A stretch of 64,000 nt of DNA from Macrosoma leucophasiata. Lineage: Eukaryota > Arthropoda > Insecta > Lepidoptera > Hedylidae. Position numbers and translations under genes: made by a program. Numbering within the stretch: the stretch's first letter is position 1; each line of letters starts with the position of its first letter. The stretch covers positions 15,012,001-15,076,000 of the forward strand of contig JAWQUS010000032.1 in assembly GCA_036365455.1 (NCBI GenBank), in the 5' to 3' direction. The notes below the pieces were generated by a model. The model was not told where the DNA came from. It searched no databases and was given only the letters and a program-made list of their open reading frames with translations. Below are positions 61,901 through 64,000 of this stretch, in pieces.

Positions 61901-63421
61901 AGGAGATATCAAAATAAAGAAAACTGATTGGTTATTCAAAACATCTCTTATCTTGTCTCCTTCCGTCTCAGAATTGGTAGATACTGGTAAATACATTAAA
62001 TTTTCAATTTATTTTCAGGCCGATACAACACATTGTCATCTCACAAGTCACACTGCAGATAGAAATATTATCTCAATAATAGGTATTTTTTATTTATAAT
62101 CATATTATCAAAGTGAAACATTGAGCAGAAAAACATATATCCTTATCTAAGAGCGAGGTCCCATTGGTTACGTCGCGTGGATCGCATGGATCAACGCATT
62201 GTATGCCACACCAGCGTTGCGTTGACGTCCGACGATGCAACACAAGAGCGCGGACGCACGCAGTTGTAGTCACAACAAAGGGCGGAACACAGTCCGTTGT
62301 CTCACCGGAGCTTCGACAGCACAGCGCATCATCCTCACTTCCCTCACGTCCGTTGATCCGTTGAAATGTCGCGTACGACGACGCACCGCCTTAATGTGAC
62401 ATGTCATAAAAAATAGTAAAACGACGCAGCCTTCACGCTGCGACGATGCAACGCAGCGAAACGGACCAATTTAATGAGGCCTCGCTCCTATTTAACATTA
62501 ACAATAATTTCTATTTAATTAAATAAGTAGATATTATTCCTTTTTATATAGCCACAATACGTTGGTATCTGATTATTAATATACAAGTATATTGCAGATC
62601 ACGAAGTATATACATTTTTGAATGAACGAGTACCAATCAAGTATCGCTCAAAACGGTGGTTACCCAATAACAAGCAATATGAAGAATCCGAAAACAACAA
62701 CTTAATAATAACAAATGTAAGTTGTATGACGTAAAGGAGGCTCACGAGAGCCACCCGGGACCCGACCGGCGGTCCTGTCGCCGAAACAAACTAATGCGAA
62801 CCATTCTGTCGACGAAACTTCCATATGTGAATCGTTCTGTCGGCGAATCTCTCAAAAATGAAAAGTCCAGTCGGTGATCAGCACAAAGGAAAAACATCTG
62901 TTGGAGAACTCTTTCGGAATCGTGGCAAACAAGCATGCTGTTTACATGGATGTTAAGTGATGACTGCAGCCTAAAGACATCTACCTACCCAAGAACCGGA
63001 GGTCAAAATGCCGATCTTTTGCCACCCCTGGGAATTATGATGTTCGCCTGTACGATAAAAATTCTTGAAGCTTCTACCTTTAATCTGAATATTTGGTATT
63101 CATTTTAAACCTTAACATTTAGCATTGACGTTAAACGCCATACACTCCTGAAAAAAAGGTTCTTGATAGAGACAGATAGACGGACAAAAATCCTATGAAT
63201 CATTTTTCCTTTAAACCAGAACCCTAAAAAGTGTCGTGTGTACTATGGCAGTCAAATTATTTATATTCACAGATTCCAAATAAATTGCTGAATCAAACTG
63301 ATTCTAATACTGTCATAGTCGGAGTTACATCTCAAAACAACATTAATAAAAATATGCAGTATGTTCCGTTGTTTCACGACTCAGGTGATAATGTGGTGTA
63401 TTTTATTCGATCTTTCTGCAG
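28788..63421 (+). CDS. FASN: Fatty acid synthase-like gene B, exons 1-15 (3' part beyond right edge)
   Basis: Fifteen exons with AG/GT borders join in one frame of 2279 nt (759 codons) without a stop. Order: KS (residues about 20-426), linker (427-520), MAT region (about 520-759). KS keeps the Cys nucleophile C176 (DTACSGS), H308 (VECHSTGT) and K341/H346 (KSNMGH). MAT is degenerate: no GxGSQW-type motif, GEGLGE (597-602) where active enzymes have GHSxGE, and no AFHS-type His segment between exons 13 and 14. Known: animal FAS needs MAT to load acetyl and malonyl groups. Inferred: gene B cannot load by itself unless another MAT acts in trans. Reading-frame conservation argues against a simple pseudogene. 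DH, ER, KR, ACP and TE domains would lie to the right. Confidence 0.88.
29004..29046 (-). repeat. Dispersed repeat K, short fragment in gene B intron 1
   Basis: TGGCAAACAAGCACGCAGTT then CACATTG matches one end of repeat K. Bases 29047-29711 of intron 1 show no other recognised feature. Confidence 0.5.
29712..30074 (-). mobile_element. 5S rRNA-derived SINE, uninterrupted copy
   Basis: Minus strand: GAAGCGCGCATGGCCCAGCG head, 5S-like GGTTAAGCACTATGGGCGCG and GATGGGTGACCGC, end CAGCAGTGAGACGTATAATG with (ATT)n tail. Gives the reference for the interrupted copy at 16751-17315. It lies in gene B intron 1. Confidence 0.77.
30130..30242 (-). mobile_element. tRNA-derived SINE-A, 3' fragment
   Basis: Carries GGGGTAGGCAGAGGTAAATG and CACGATTCGCCGGTTACG, like 6204-6348. 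Confidence 0.65.
30254..30430. repeat. Palindromic CTAGCTGTGCCCGCGACTTCG repeat, copy 2
   Basis: Close match to 2092-2172 with the same intervening GATTGTTCAGTATCTRCCC, then AAGTTACTCC...CAAAATCGTTCCAGCCGTTC. It ends in ACAGACAGACAGAC. Confidence 0.6.
30614..30806 (+). CDS. FAS-like gene B, exon 2
   Basis: 193 nt after TTTAAG, ending G|GTTAGT. Encodes KETW...[15 protein letters not shown] and [22 protein letters not shown], the conserved KS stretch with the DPQ-type motif changed to DPM. Confidence 0.9.
31119..31430 (+). mobile_element. tRNA-derived SINE-A, full-length copy
   Basis: Head AACTGCCTCAGTAGCGTGGT then GGTAGCAGGCC (A box) and GGTTCGATTCCCGG (B box), body with TTCCATTTTCTGGAAGTTTC, end CTTCGGGGATTACAGGCGTG. 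The first 18 nt of the head are duplicated just upstream (31100-31118). Lies in gene B intron 2. Confidence 0.8.
31775..32190 (+). pseudogene. Decayed non-LTR reverse transcriptase fragment
   Basis: Frames give [40 protein letters not shown] and [18 protein letters not shown], the usual RT order of LINE elements. Several stops and missing segments; no FADD motif found. Confidence 0.6.
32318..33015 (-). pseudogene. RTE-like LINE, C-terminal fragment
   Basis: Minus strand: [20 protein letters not shown], then after a frameshift [23 protein letters not shown]-type and [25 protein letters not shown]. This is the thumb/C-terminal tail of RTE-type ORF2 without the catalytic part. Antisense to gene B, intron 2. 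Confidence 0.7.
33374..33494 (+). CDS. FAS-like gene B, exon 3
   Basis: 121 nt between TTGATAG and GG|GTAATG. Encodes [18 protein letters not shown] and [17 protein letters not shown], the KS segment before the nucleophile elbow. Confidence 0.9.
33495..35239. other. Gene B intron 3 with sequence homologous to gene A intron 3
   Basis: Bases about 33820-33995 align inversely with about 3700-3860 (TTGTCCACGAAAAACTACTT, CCGTGC..TGCCGTCAAAGGCG, TAATAGTTGTGTTTA). A GGGTTCCG/ACGGACAGACAG dispersed repeat lies at about 34395-34512. Otherwise AT-rich and featureless. Confidence 0.55.
35240..35530 (+). pseudogene. Fragment of RT element with restriction-like endonuclease domain, copy 1
   Basis: Translates to [45 protein letters not shown] and [11 protein letters not shown], near-identical to 48720-49020. 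The RPD residue is RPV here. It is truncated on both sides and ends about 20 nt before exon 4 of gene B. Confidence 0.65.
35552..35755 (+). CDS. FAS-like gene B, exon 4 with KS nucleophile Cys176
   Basis: 204 nt after TTTTTTCTAG, ending AAG|GTATGA. Encodes [20 protein letters not shown], then [12 protein letters not shown] with the catalytic Cys at residue 176, and DAAIVGSGN. It lies 20 nt right of a transposon remnant (35240-35530). Confidence 0.9.
36248..36325 (+). repeat. Short tandem repeat, unit about 24 bp
   Basis: Three to four imperfect units of TTTGGCACAAACACCACCTG. It lies in gene B intron 4. Confidence 0.75.
36755..37010. mobile_element. MITE family M, copy B
   Basis: Left AAAGCAACACGGGCCACCGG then CGACCGGAGGGGAGTAGCC; right GGCTACTCCCCTCCAGTCC ending TTGCTCTATG. 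The interior has TGTGTGTCACACGC and a GATGACAAACTGTTTTGCAT stretch shared with copies A and C. Confidence 0.75.
38241..38429 (+). repeat. CTAGCTGTTGCCCGCGGCTTCGCCCGCG repeat
   Basis: Begins ACTAGCTGTTGCCCGCGGCT, continues with GAGCCCGAGACCTTTCCAAT and ends with TTTTTATATAATAGACTAGT. Typical lepidopteran dispersed repeat; no ORF. Confidence 0.6.
38559..39835 (-). mobile_element. mariner element, 1277 bp, with 26-bp TIRs
   Basis: Left GGTTGGGGAAAAAGTTTCTT... (38559-38584) and right (39810-39835, inverse GGTTGCGGAAAAAGTCTTTT...) match at 23-24 of 26 positions. TA dinucleotides flank both ends. The length is typical for a full mariner. It carries a disrupted transposase. Confidence 0.85.
38770..39656 (-). 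pseudogene. mariner transposase (DD34D), one frameshift and decayed C-terminus
   Basis: N-terminal frame 39656-39279: helix-turn-helix region [41 protein letters not shown] frameshift near 39285 leads to the catalytic frame 39279-38770: TGDEKWITY (first D), [10 protein letters not shown] (second D), [11 protein letters not shown] (third D). Second and third D are 34 residues apart (DD34D). The C-terminal tail after [10 protein letters not shown] is out of frame. Known role: cut-and-paste transposition at TA. Not functional here. Confidence 0.85.
40630..40702. mobile_element. MITE family M, copy D (3' end only)
   Basis: CCCATTTGGACTTGTACTTT, GACTACTCCCCTCCGAGGTT and GCTCTATGACC match the right end of copy C. 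Confidence 0.55.
40740..40850. repeat. Dispersed repeat shared with 60935-61030
   Basis: Both have CGTCAGCACGGG, AGGCTTGCGCGGGGA and GGCCCTTTCGAG-like words in the same order. Function unknown. The intervening sequence 40196-40629 has an ORF of no recognised family. Confidence 0.5.
40940..41318. repeat. GC-rich repeat ending in an inverted repeat
   Basis: GC-rich block (GTGGGCCCCCCAAACAGCC, GGTCGACGGGGGGCAAC) ending with GTATGGCTCTTGCAGAAATT (41253) and its near-inverse up to 41314. GGTATGGCACTTGCAGAAAT recurs at 14968. Family not recognised. Bases 41319-41589 are similar GC-rich then AT-rich sequence before exon 5. Confidence 0.45.
41590..41706 (+). CDS. FAS-like gene B, exon 5 (short, easily missed)
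   Basis: 117 nt between TTTATTCAG and GAAG|GTAATA. Encodes [19 protein letters not shown] then [20 protein letters not shown], matching LSPEG.CKAFD..GNGYCRSEGVVAVLL.KK in animal FAS. Its phase (2 in, 2 out) exactly fits exons 4 and 6. Introns on either side are 5.8 and 5.2 kb. Confidence 0.9.
41707..43009. other. Gene B intron 5, AT-rich part
   Basis: No gene signal. A piece of the tRNA-bearing composite repeat (AAATATATTTCACAAGCATG) sits at 42442-42480. The phrases CATTAATGTCGTTTATCCAT and ACAATTCTTGGT around 42250-42380 recur inversely at 44030-44170, so a larger inverted repeat may span this intron. Confidence 0.45.
43010..43224 (+). promoter_or_regulatory. CpG-rich block ending in a consensus splice donor
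   Basis: GCACCGGCCGCTGAGCGTTC and CATTCGCCCGCCGAGCGCAA stand out in AT-rich intron 5. TTCAGTGTT at about 43158 fits an arthropod initiator (TCAGT), and CACCG|GTAAGTCAT at 43225 is a strong donor. It could be an alternative 5' exon or a separate transcript, or part of the flanking inverted repeat. Confidence 0.25.
43595..43785 (+). repeat. Helitron/Lep1-like dispersed repeat
   Basis: AAGTAAGTGCGAAAGTTTGT then GTTTGTTACTCTTTCTCG and AATATAGGCTACAATTTGTA, ending GCGGGCTAAAACTAGTACC. CTAGT end as expected for this repeat type. Confidence 0.55.
44327..44430. repeat. Perfect 50-bp palindrome with 4-nt loop
   Basis: 44327-44376 (TTGAAATAAAACTATTTTTA...) is the exact reverse complement of 44381-44430, loop TGAA. 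A single arm occurs at 43898-43950 and diverged arms at 46535-46580 and 46765-46805. Probably two fused copies of the end of a TIR element. Confidence 0.9.
44508..46408. mobile_element. TA-flanked TIR element, 1.9 kb
   Basis: TA|GGGGAGAGTCTGG at the left and ACTCTCCCC|TA at the right. Subterminal words ATTGTACCAC, TACAATTTACC and GTGGTACAATT occur near both ends, like transposase-binding repeats. A 300-nt stretch at 45571-45870 carries short coding-like frames ([20 protein letters not shown]) but no DDE motifs. Tc1/mariner/pogo type by TA target. A GGGTTCCG-type repeat lies inside (45170-45290). Confidence 0.6.
46530..46805. mobile_element. Diverged TIR element related to the 50-bp palindrome
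   Basis: Starts AATAAAACTATTTTATCGGA and ends CGATGACACTTAGTTTTATT, inverse of the same arm. The interior holds TTCTGACGTTTCGGTCGCTT. It ends 90 nt before exon 6. Confidence 0.5.
46894..47057 (+). CDS. FAS-like gene B, exon 6 with KS His308
   Basis: 164 nt after TTTTATAG, ending CACAG|GTTTGT. Encodes [20 protein letters not shown]...[10 protein letters not shown]. The usual EAHGTGT reads ECHSTGT, with the His retained. Confidence 0.9.
47116..47409. mobile_element. MITE family M, copy C (longest)
   Basis: CATAGAGCAACACGGGCCAC at the left; inverse GTGTTGCTCTATGG at the right, flanked by TATGAC on both sides, a possible target duplication. The interior has ACACACGCACACTACAAAAA and the CATTTGGGCTTGTACTTTGA end shared with copy D. 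Confidence 0.75.
47410..48129. other. Gene B intron 6, no recognised feature
   Basis: AT-rich intron with one near-perfect 15-bp stem at 47557-47590 (GTAATTCGAGCGTAT). A possible decayed tRNA-like head (GTAGTCGAGTGGATACAACC) is at 47938-47957. No coding evidence. Confidence 0.4.
48130..49200 (+). pseudogene. RT element with CCHC and restriction-like endonuclease domain, copy 2
   Basis: Order of remnants: RT thumb ([12 protein letters not shown], then [15 protein letters not shown] in another frame), [16 protein letters not shown], a Cys/His cluster [20 protein letters not shown], one TAA stop (48673-48675) in an otherwise open frame, [20 protein letters not shown] with D then [12 protein letters not shown] (PD...D of a PD-(D/E)XK-type nuclease), [16 protein letters not shown], and a frameshift near 49105 before the end. 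The layout RT-CCHC-nuclease is that of R2/CRE-group non-LTR elements (inference). No upstream RT core remains. Confidence 0.6.
49405..51415 (+). pseudogene. CR1/jockey-like LINE, deleted and broken
   Basis: Starts with endonuclease pieces ([38 protein letters not shown]), loses the rest of that domain, then [22 protein letters not shown], a stop near 50840, [19 protein letters not shown] and the catalytic LFADDTT, then [16 protein letters not shown]. At least four frame breaks. Truncated at 51412 about 130 nt before exon 7. Confidence 0.75.
51548..51690 (+). CDS. FAS-like gene B, exon 7 with KS Lys341/His346
   Basis: 143 nt after ATAACAG, ending AAG|GTATTG. Encodes [17 protein letters not shown] and [18 protein letters not shown], the KSNxGH motif of condensing enzymes. 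Confidence 0.9.
52069..52272 (+). CDS. FAS-like gene B, exon 8 (end of KS)
   Basis: 204 nt after TTTTCAG, ending AAA|GTGAGA. Encodes [20 protein letters not shown] and [15 protein letters not shown] (408-420), the C-terminal KS motif. Confidence 0.9.
52273..53365. other. Gene B intron 8, left part, nothing recognised
   Basis: AT-rich. ACATTTAAATTG..ATCAACATTTTT is repeated twice at 52280-52400, a local duplication. A tRNA-like word GTAGCTCAGCAGTAGACAAG at 52772-52791 may be a decayed SINE head. Confidence 0.45.
53366..53393. repeat. Stem-loop with 12-bp perfect stem
   Basis: CAGCGCTGTAGT, loop GCCA, ACTACAGCGCTG, extended outside by CCATC/GATGG with a bulge. It lies in intron 8, 266 nt before exon 9. 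Confidence 0.8.
53659..53848 (+). CDS. FAS-like gene B, exon 9 (KS-MAT linker)
   Basis: 190 nt after TTTCCAG, ending TTAA|GTAAGT. Encodes [19 protein letters not shown] and [14 protein letters not shown], matching the linker segment with SGRT..AV and the YRGY motif just before MAT. Confidence 0.9.
54309..54465 (+). CDS. FAS-like gene B, exon 10 (start of MAT, degenerate)
   Basis: 157 nt after TTGCAG, ending CAGAG|GTAAGA. Where active MAT has VWFVFSGMGSQWPGMG, this exon has [12 protein letters not shown]...[10 protein letters not shown], so the oxyanion-side motif is lost while the flanking alignment ([11 protein letters not shown]) holds. Confidence 0.85.
54930..55093 (+). CDS. FAS-like gene B, exon 11 (MAT core)
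   Basis: 164 nt after GTTGTAG, ending ATAG|GTAATA. Encodes [16 protein letters not shown] and [20 protein letters not shown], matching the helix before the MAT nucleophile; ends ADFIIG. Confidence 0.87.
55241..55412 (+). mobile_element. tRNA-derived SINE-A, internally deleted
   Basis: Head AACTGCCTCAGTAGCCTACT, B box GGTTCGATTCCCGG, then directly the 3' end (TTGGGAACTAATGGCGTGAA). The middle of the body is missing. Confidence 0.7.
55620..55810 (+). repeat. Dispersed repeat K fragment with adjoining ACCACCGCATTAC repeat
   Basis: GGGCAACGCATCTGCATTTT then ATAGACTGTAG and TTTACTGGTGGTAGAGTC...CACCACCGCATTACC. The second part recurs at 27415-27475 (inverse) and near 20280-20325. Confidence 0.55.
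55980..56775 (-). pseudogene. LINE C-terminal fragment (CR1/jockey-like)
   Basis: Minus strand: [38 protein letters not shown], [19 protein letters not shown], and [20 protein letters not shown]. This is the usual end of ORF2 after the RT thumb. No catalytic part. Confidence 0.7.
56791..56960 (+). repeat. Lepidopteran dispersed repeat (CCCCGGCTTCGCCCGCG)
   Basis: ACTAGCGGCCCGCCCCGGCT then TATCCTATCTCTCAAGTTGG and AATCGGTTAAGTGGTTCAGG. No ORF. Confidence 0.55.
57142..57335 (+). repeat. Dispersed repeat K, near-complete copy
   Basis: GGTAGTGTTCACCACTATCG to CACATCAATGTGAACTCTGC, in the same orientation as the copy at 1-172. Confidence 0.75.
57370..58626 (-). mobile_element. TA-flanked TIR element, 1.26 kb, transposase tail remnant
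   Basis: TA|GGAGAGATGTAGGTAATGGG at the left; the right end inverts to GGGGAGATGTAGGCAATGGG followed by TA. Subterminal repeats GGCAATGGTGATCA occur at both ends, and CATGTAGGTAATTGGGATCA forms a palindrome at 58228-58272. On the minus strand near 57800-57600 a broken frame reads [32 protein letters not shown], then AHAQAV, like the Cys/His tail of pogo-type transposases. The catalytic domain is deleted. Confidence 0.6.
58627..59699. other. Gene B intron 11, no recognised gene
   Basis: Mostly AT-rich. A short stem (GACAGATTTGTACTGACATGT with its inverse) sits at 59450-59500. A TGTATGTAACTTCACGCCAG...GTCTACCTTCATCATTCTC segment at 59540-59665 matches 14430-14560 inversely, a dispersed repeat. 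Confidence 0.45.
59757..59906. mobile_element. MITE with ends CCCCCTTATTCATAAACG, nested
   Basis: Inverse ends CCCCCTTATTCATAAACGTA and TACGTTTATGAATAAGGGGG, 150 bp. Same family as 25250-25421. Inserted in the tRNA-bearing composite repeat. Confidence 0.8.
60015..60090 (+). tRNA. tRNA-like sequence, probably repeat-derived
   Basis: 76 nt with D stem GCTC/GAGC, anticodon stem GCTGG/CCAGT, T loop TTCAAGT and acceptor CTTCA/TGAAG. The same nine-base anticodon loop as at 3307-3382. The T stem is GCTAG/CTCGC, weakened by substitutions. Non-functional as a tRNA by these criteria. Confidence 0.4.
60324..60384 (+). pseudogene. Truncated tRNA-like copy
   Basis: Identical to the previous copy up to GGACTAGATTCCC, then (CTGC)n replaces the variable and T arms before TGAAGTC. 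Confidence 0.55.
60421..61191. other. Gene B intron 11, right end
   Basis: AT-rich. A dispersed repeat shared with 40740-40850 is at 60935-61030 (GTCAGCACGGG, GGCTTGCGCGGGGA). No coding signal. Confidence 0.45.
61192..61349 (+). CDS. FAS-like gene B, exon 12 (MAT nucleophile motif altered)
   Basis: 158 nt after CTCTATAG, ending AAG|GTAGGA. The joined motif reads G-E-G-L-G-E instead of G-H-S-x-G-E, so the Ser nucleophile is Gly599 and the preceding His is Glu598. [18 protein letters not shown] then follows the family, but the Arg-containing AYxRG motif is lost. Confidence 0.87.
62019..62082 (+). CDS. FAS-like gene B, exon 13 (small)
   Basis: 64 nt after ATTTTCAG, ending AATAG|GTATTT. Encodes [20 protein letters not shown], which aligns loosely with VACHN..DSSTISGP of MAT. 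Support is from phase fit (0 in, 1 out) and position more than from similarity. Confidence 0.65.
62151..62487. mobile_element. MITE in intron 13, ends GAGCGAGGTCCCATTGG
   Basis: Left GAGCGAGGTCCCATTGG, right CCAATTTAATGAGGCCTCGCTC, inverse with mismatches. The interior is GC-rich with repeated CGACGATGCAACR words in both orientations. Occupies most of the 515-nt intron between exons 13 and 14. Confidence 0.65.
62598..62716 (+). CDS. FAS-like gene B, exon 14
   Basis: 119 nt after TATTGCAG, ending AAT|GTAAGT. Encodes [20 protein letters not shown], matching L..VIP.PKPRS.KW at the end of MAT. The roughly 35-residue segment that normally precedes it and contains the catalytic His is absent. Confidence 0.82.
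62922..63052 (-). repeat. Dispersed repeat K, partial copy in intron 14
   Basis: GTGGCAAACAAGCATGCTGT to TTTGCCACCCCTGGGAATTA, inverse orientation to the copy at 1-172. Confidence 0.65.
63273..63421 (+). CDS. FAS-like gene B, exon 15
   Basis: 149 nt after ATTCACAG, ending GCAG|GTAAGC. Encodes [37 protein letters not shown], matching the end-of-MAT segment EALKHIPENAVVVEIAPH and its following L...DN..FFL. The donor at 63422 shows the gene continues. Confidence 0.85.
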
Positions 63422-63544
63422 GTAAGCGTTTCCGCATAATAATAATAATAATATAAGGACGTTTACGAAAGCTTAATTCTTTTATATTCTTTTCATACTT
63501 TTTTATTTTATTTTTAAATAATACTACTTATAAAAACTTGTTAA

Positions 63545-63795
63545 AATATTTTCTTAACAAGATTTCACCCATTTCTTGAATTTAAAAGTTTTTAACATGT
63601 AAATTAGTTTCAACCATATTTTATTGGTTAACAAATGGGTTAAAATAATTTAAAAAACATTGTGATAGCTATGAACAATTAATTTTTTTGTTAGCATGCA
63701 AGACGTGTTTGTTTATGTATCAAATTAAATAAAAACAATGTTTAATTTGGGTAAACAAATAGGTGAAGGTCGACCTAGATTCGGATCTTAGACTA
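63545..63795. mobile_element. MITE half related to 21775-22285
   Basis: Shares TGGTTAACAAATGGGTTAAA and the end GTAAACAAATAGGTGAAGGT then CGACCTAGATTCGGATCTTAG. The other TIR is not seen. Confidence 0.6.
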
Positions 63796-63909
63796 TACGA
63801 CGTATATTTATGTCAAATATTAAATTTAACCCGTGTATAAATAGTTTTAATTGAATTTTTGTCATATTTAATAAACTTCAGAAATTAAAGAAAAAAAACG
63901 GAAAGAAAA

Positions 63910-64000
63910 ATTTGACTTCGGGCAGGAATCGAACCTGCGACCTCAGAATAACTAGATCAGATCCTGAGGTCGCAGGTTCGATTCCTGCCCGAAGTCAAAT
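63910..64000. repeat. Perfect 37-bp palindrome of tRNA T-arm type at the right edge
   Basis: 63910-63946 is the exact reverse complement of 63964-64000, with a 17-nt spacer. Each arm contains GCAGGTTCGATTCCTGC (B-box T arm) and an acceptor-like CGAAGTC end. It may extend beyond the window. Confidence 0.85.

Overview
The window looks like nuclear DNA of an insect, most likely a moth or butterfly (Lepidoptera). The evidence is AT-rich sequence, split genes with short exons and GT-AG introns, and dense repeats of lepidopteran type: RTE- and jockey-like LINEs, a mariner, tRNA- and 5S-derived SINEs, many short inverted-repeat elements, and dispersed pieces resembling 'CTAGCTGTGCCCGCGACTTCG'. I cannot name the species.

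The only host genes I can support are two paralogous fatty acid synthase (FAS)-like genes arranged head to head. The minus-strand gene starts at 14425 and runs leftwards; exons 1-4 lie at 14294-14425, 5983-6175, 4000-4120 and 1144-1347, and the rest is beyond the left edge. The plus-strand gene starts at 28791; fifteen exons (28791-63421) join in one open frame of about 759 codons, and the gene continues past the right edge. The four shared exons have the same lengths (132, 193, 121, 204 nt) and phases in both genes. Their 216 encoded residues differ at about 30 positions by my hand alignment, and parts of introns 2 and 3 still align, so this is an inverted segmental duplication that kept both copies open.

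The plus gene covers the ketosynthase (KS) domain, the linker and the malonyl/acetyl-transferase (MAT) domain. KS keeps its Cys-His-His residues (C176, H308, H346). MAT looks dead: the GxGSQW-type motif is gone, GHSxGE reads GEGLGE with the nucleophile Ser replaced by Gly, and the segment that should carry the catalytic His is absent. A KS-competent, MAT-deficient FAS paralogue is the most interesting biology here.

Layout: 1-14428, minus gene, with a nearly complete RTE LINE in intron 1 (9138-12303), a decayed jockey LINE in intron 2 and inverted-repeat elements in intron 3. 14429-28787, intergenic spacer of about 14.4 kb holding 5S- and tRNA-derived SINEs, a PIF/Harbinger-like element, a perfect-TIR element nearby, a GGT/GGC/GTT repeat and a candidate 5' exon. 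28788-63421, plus gene, with introns up to 6 kb carrying a mariner nested in a LINE, two fragments of an element with a restriction-like endonuclease domain, two TA-flanked TIR elements, a 50-bp perfect palindrome and a duplicated tRNA-like repeat unit. The right edge is a 37-bp perfect palindrome of tRNA T-arm type.

Most other open reading frames in the window are chance frames or lie inside repeats.
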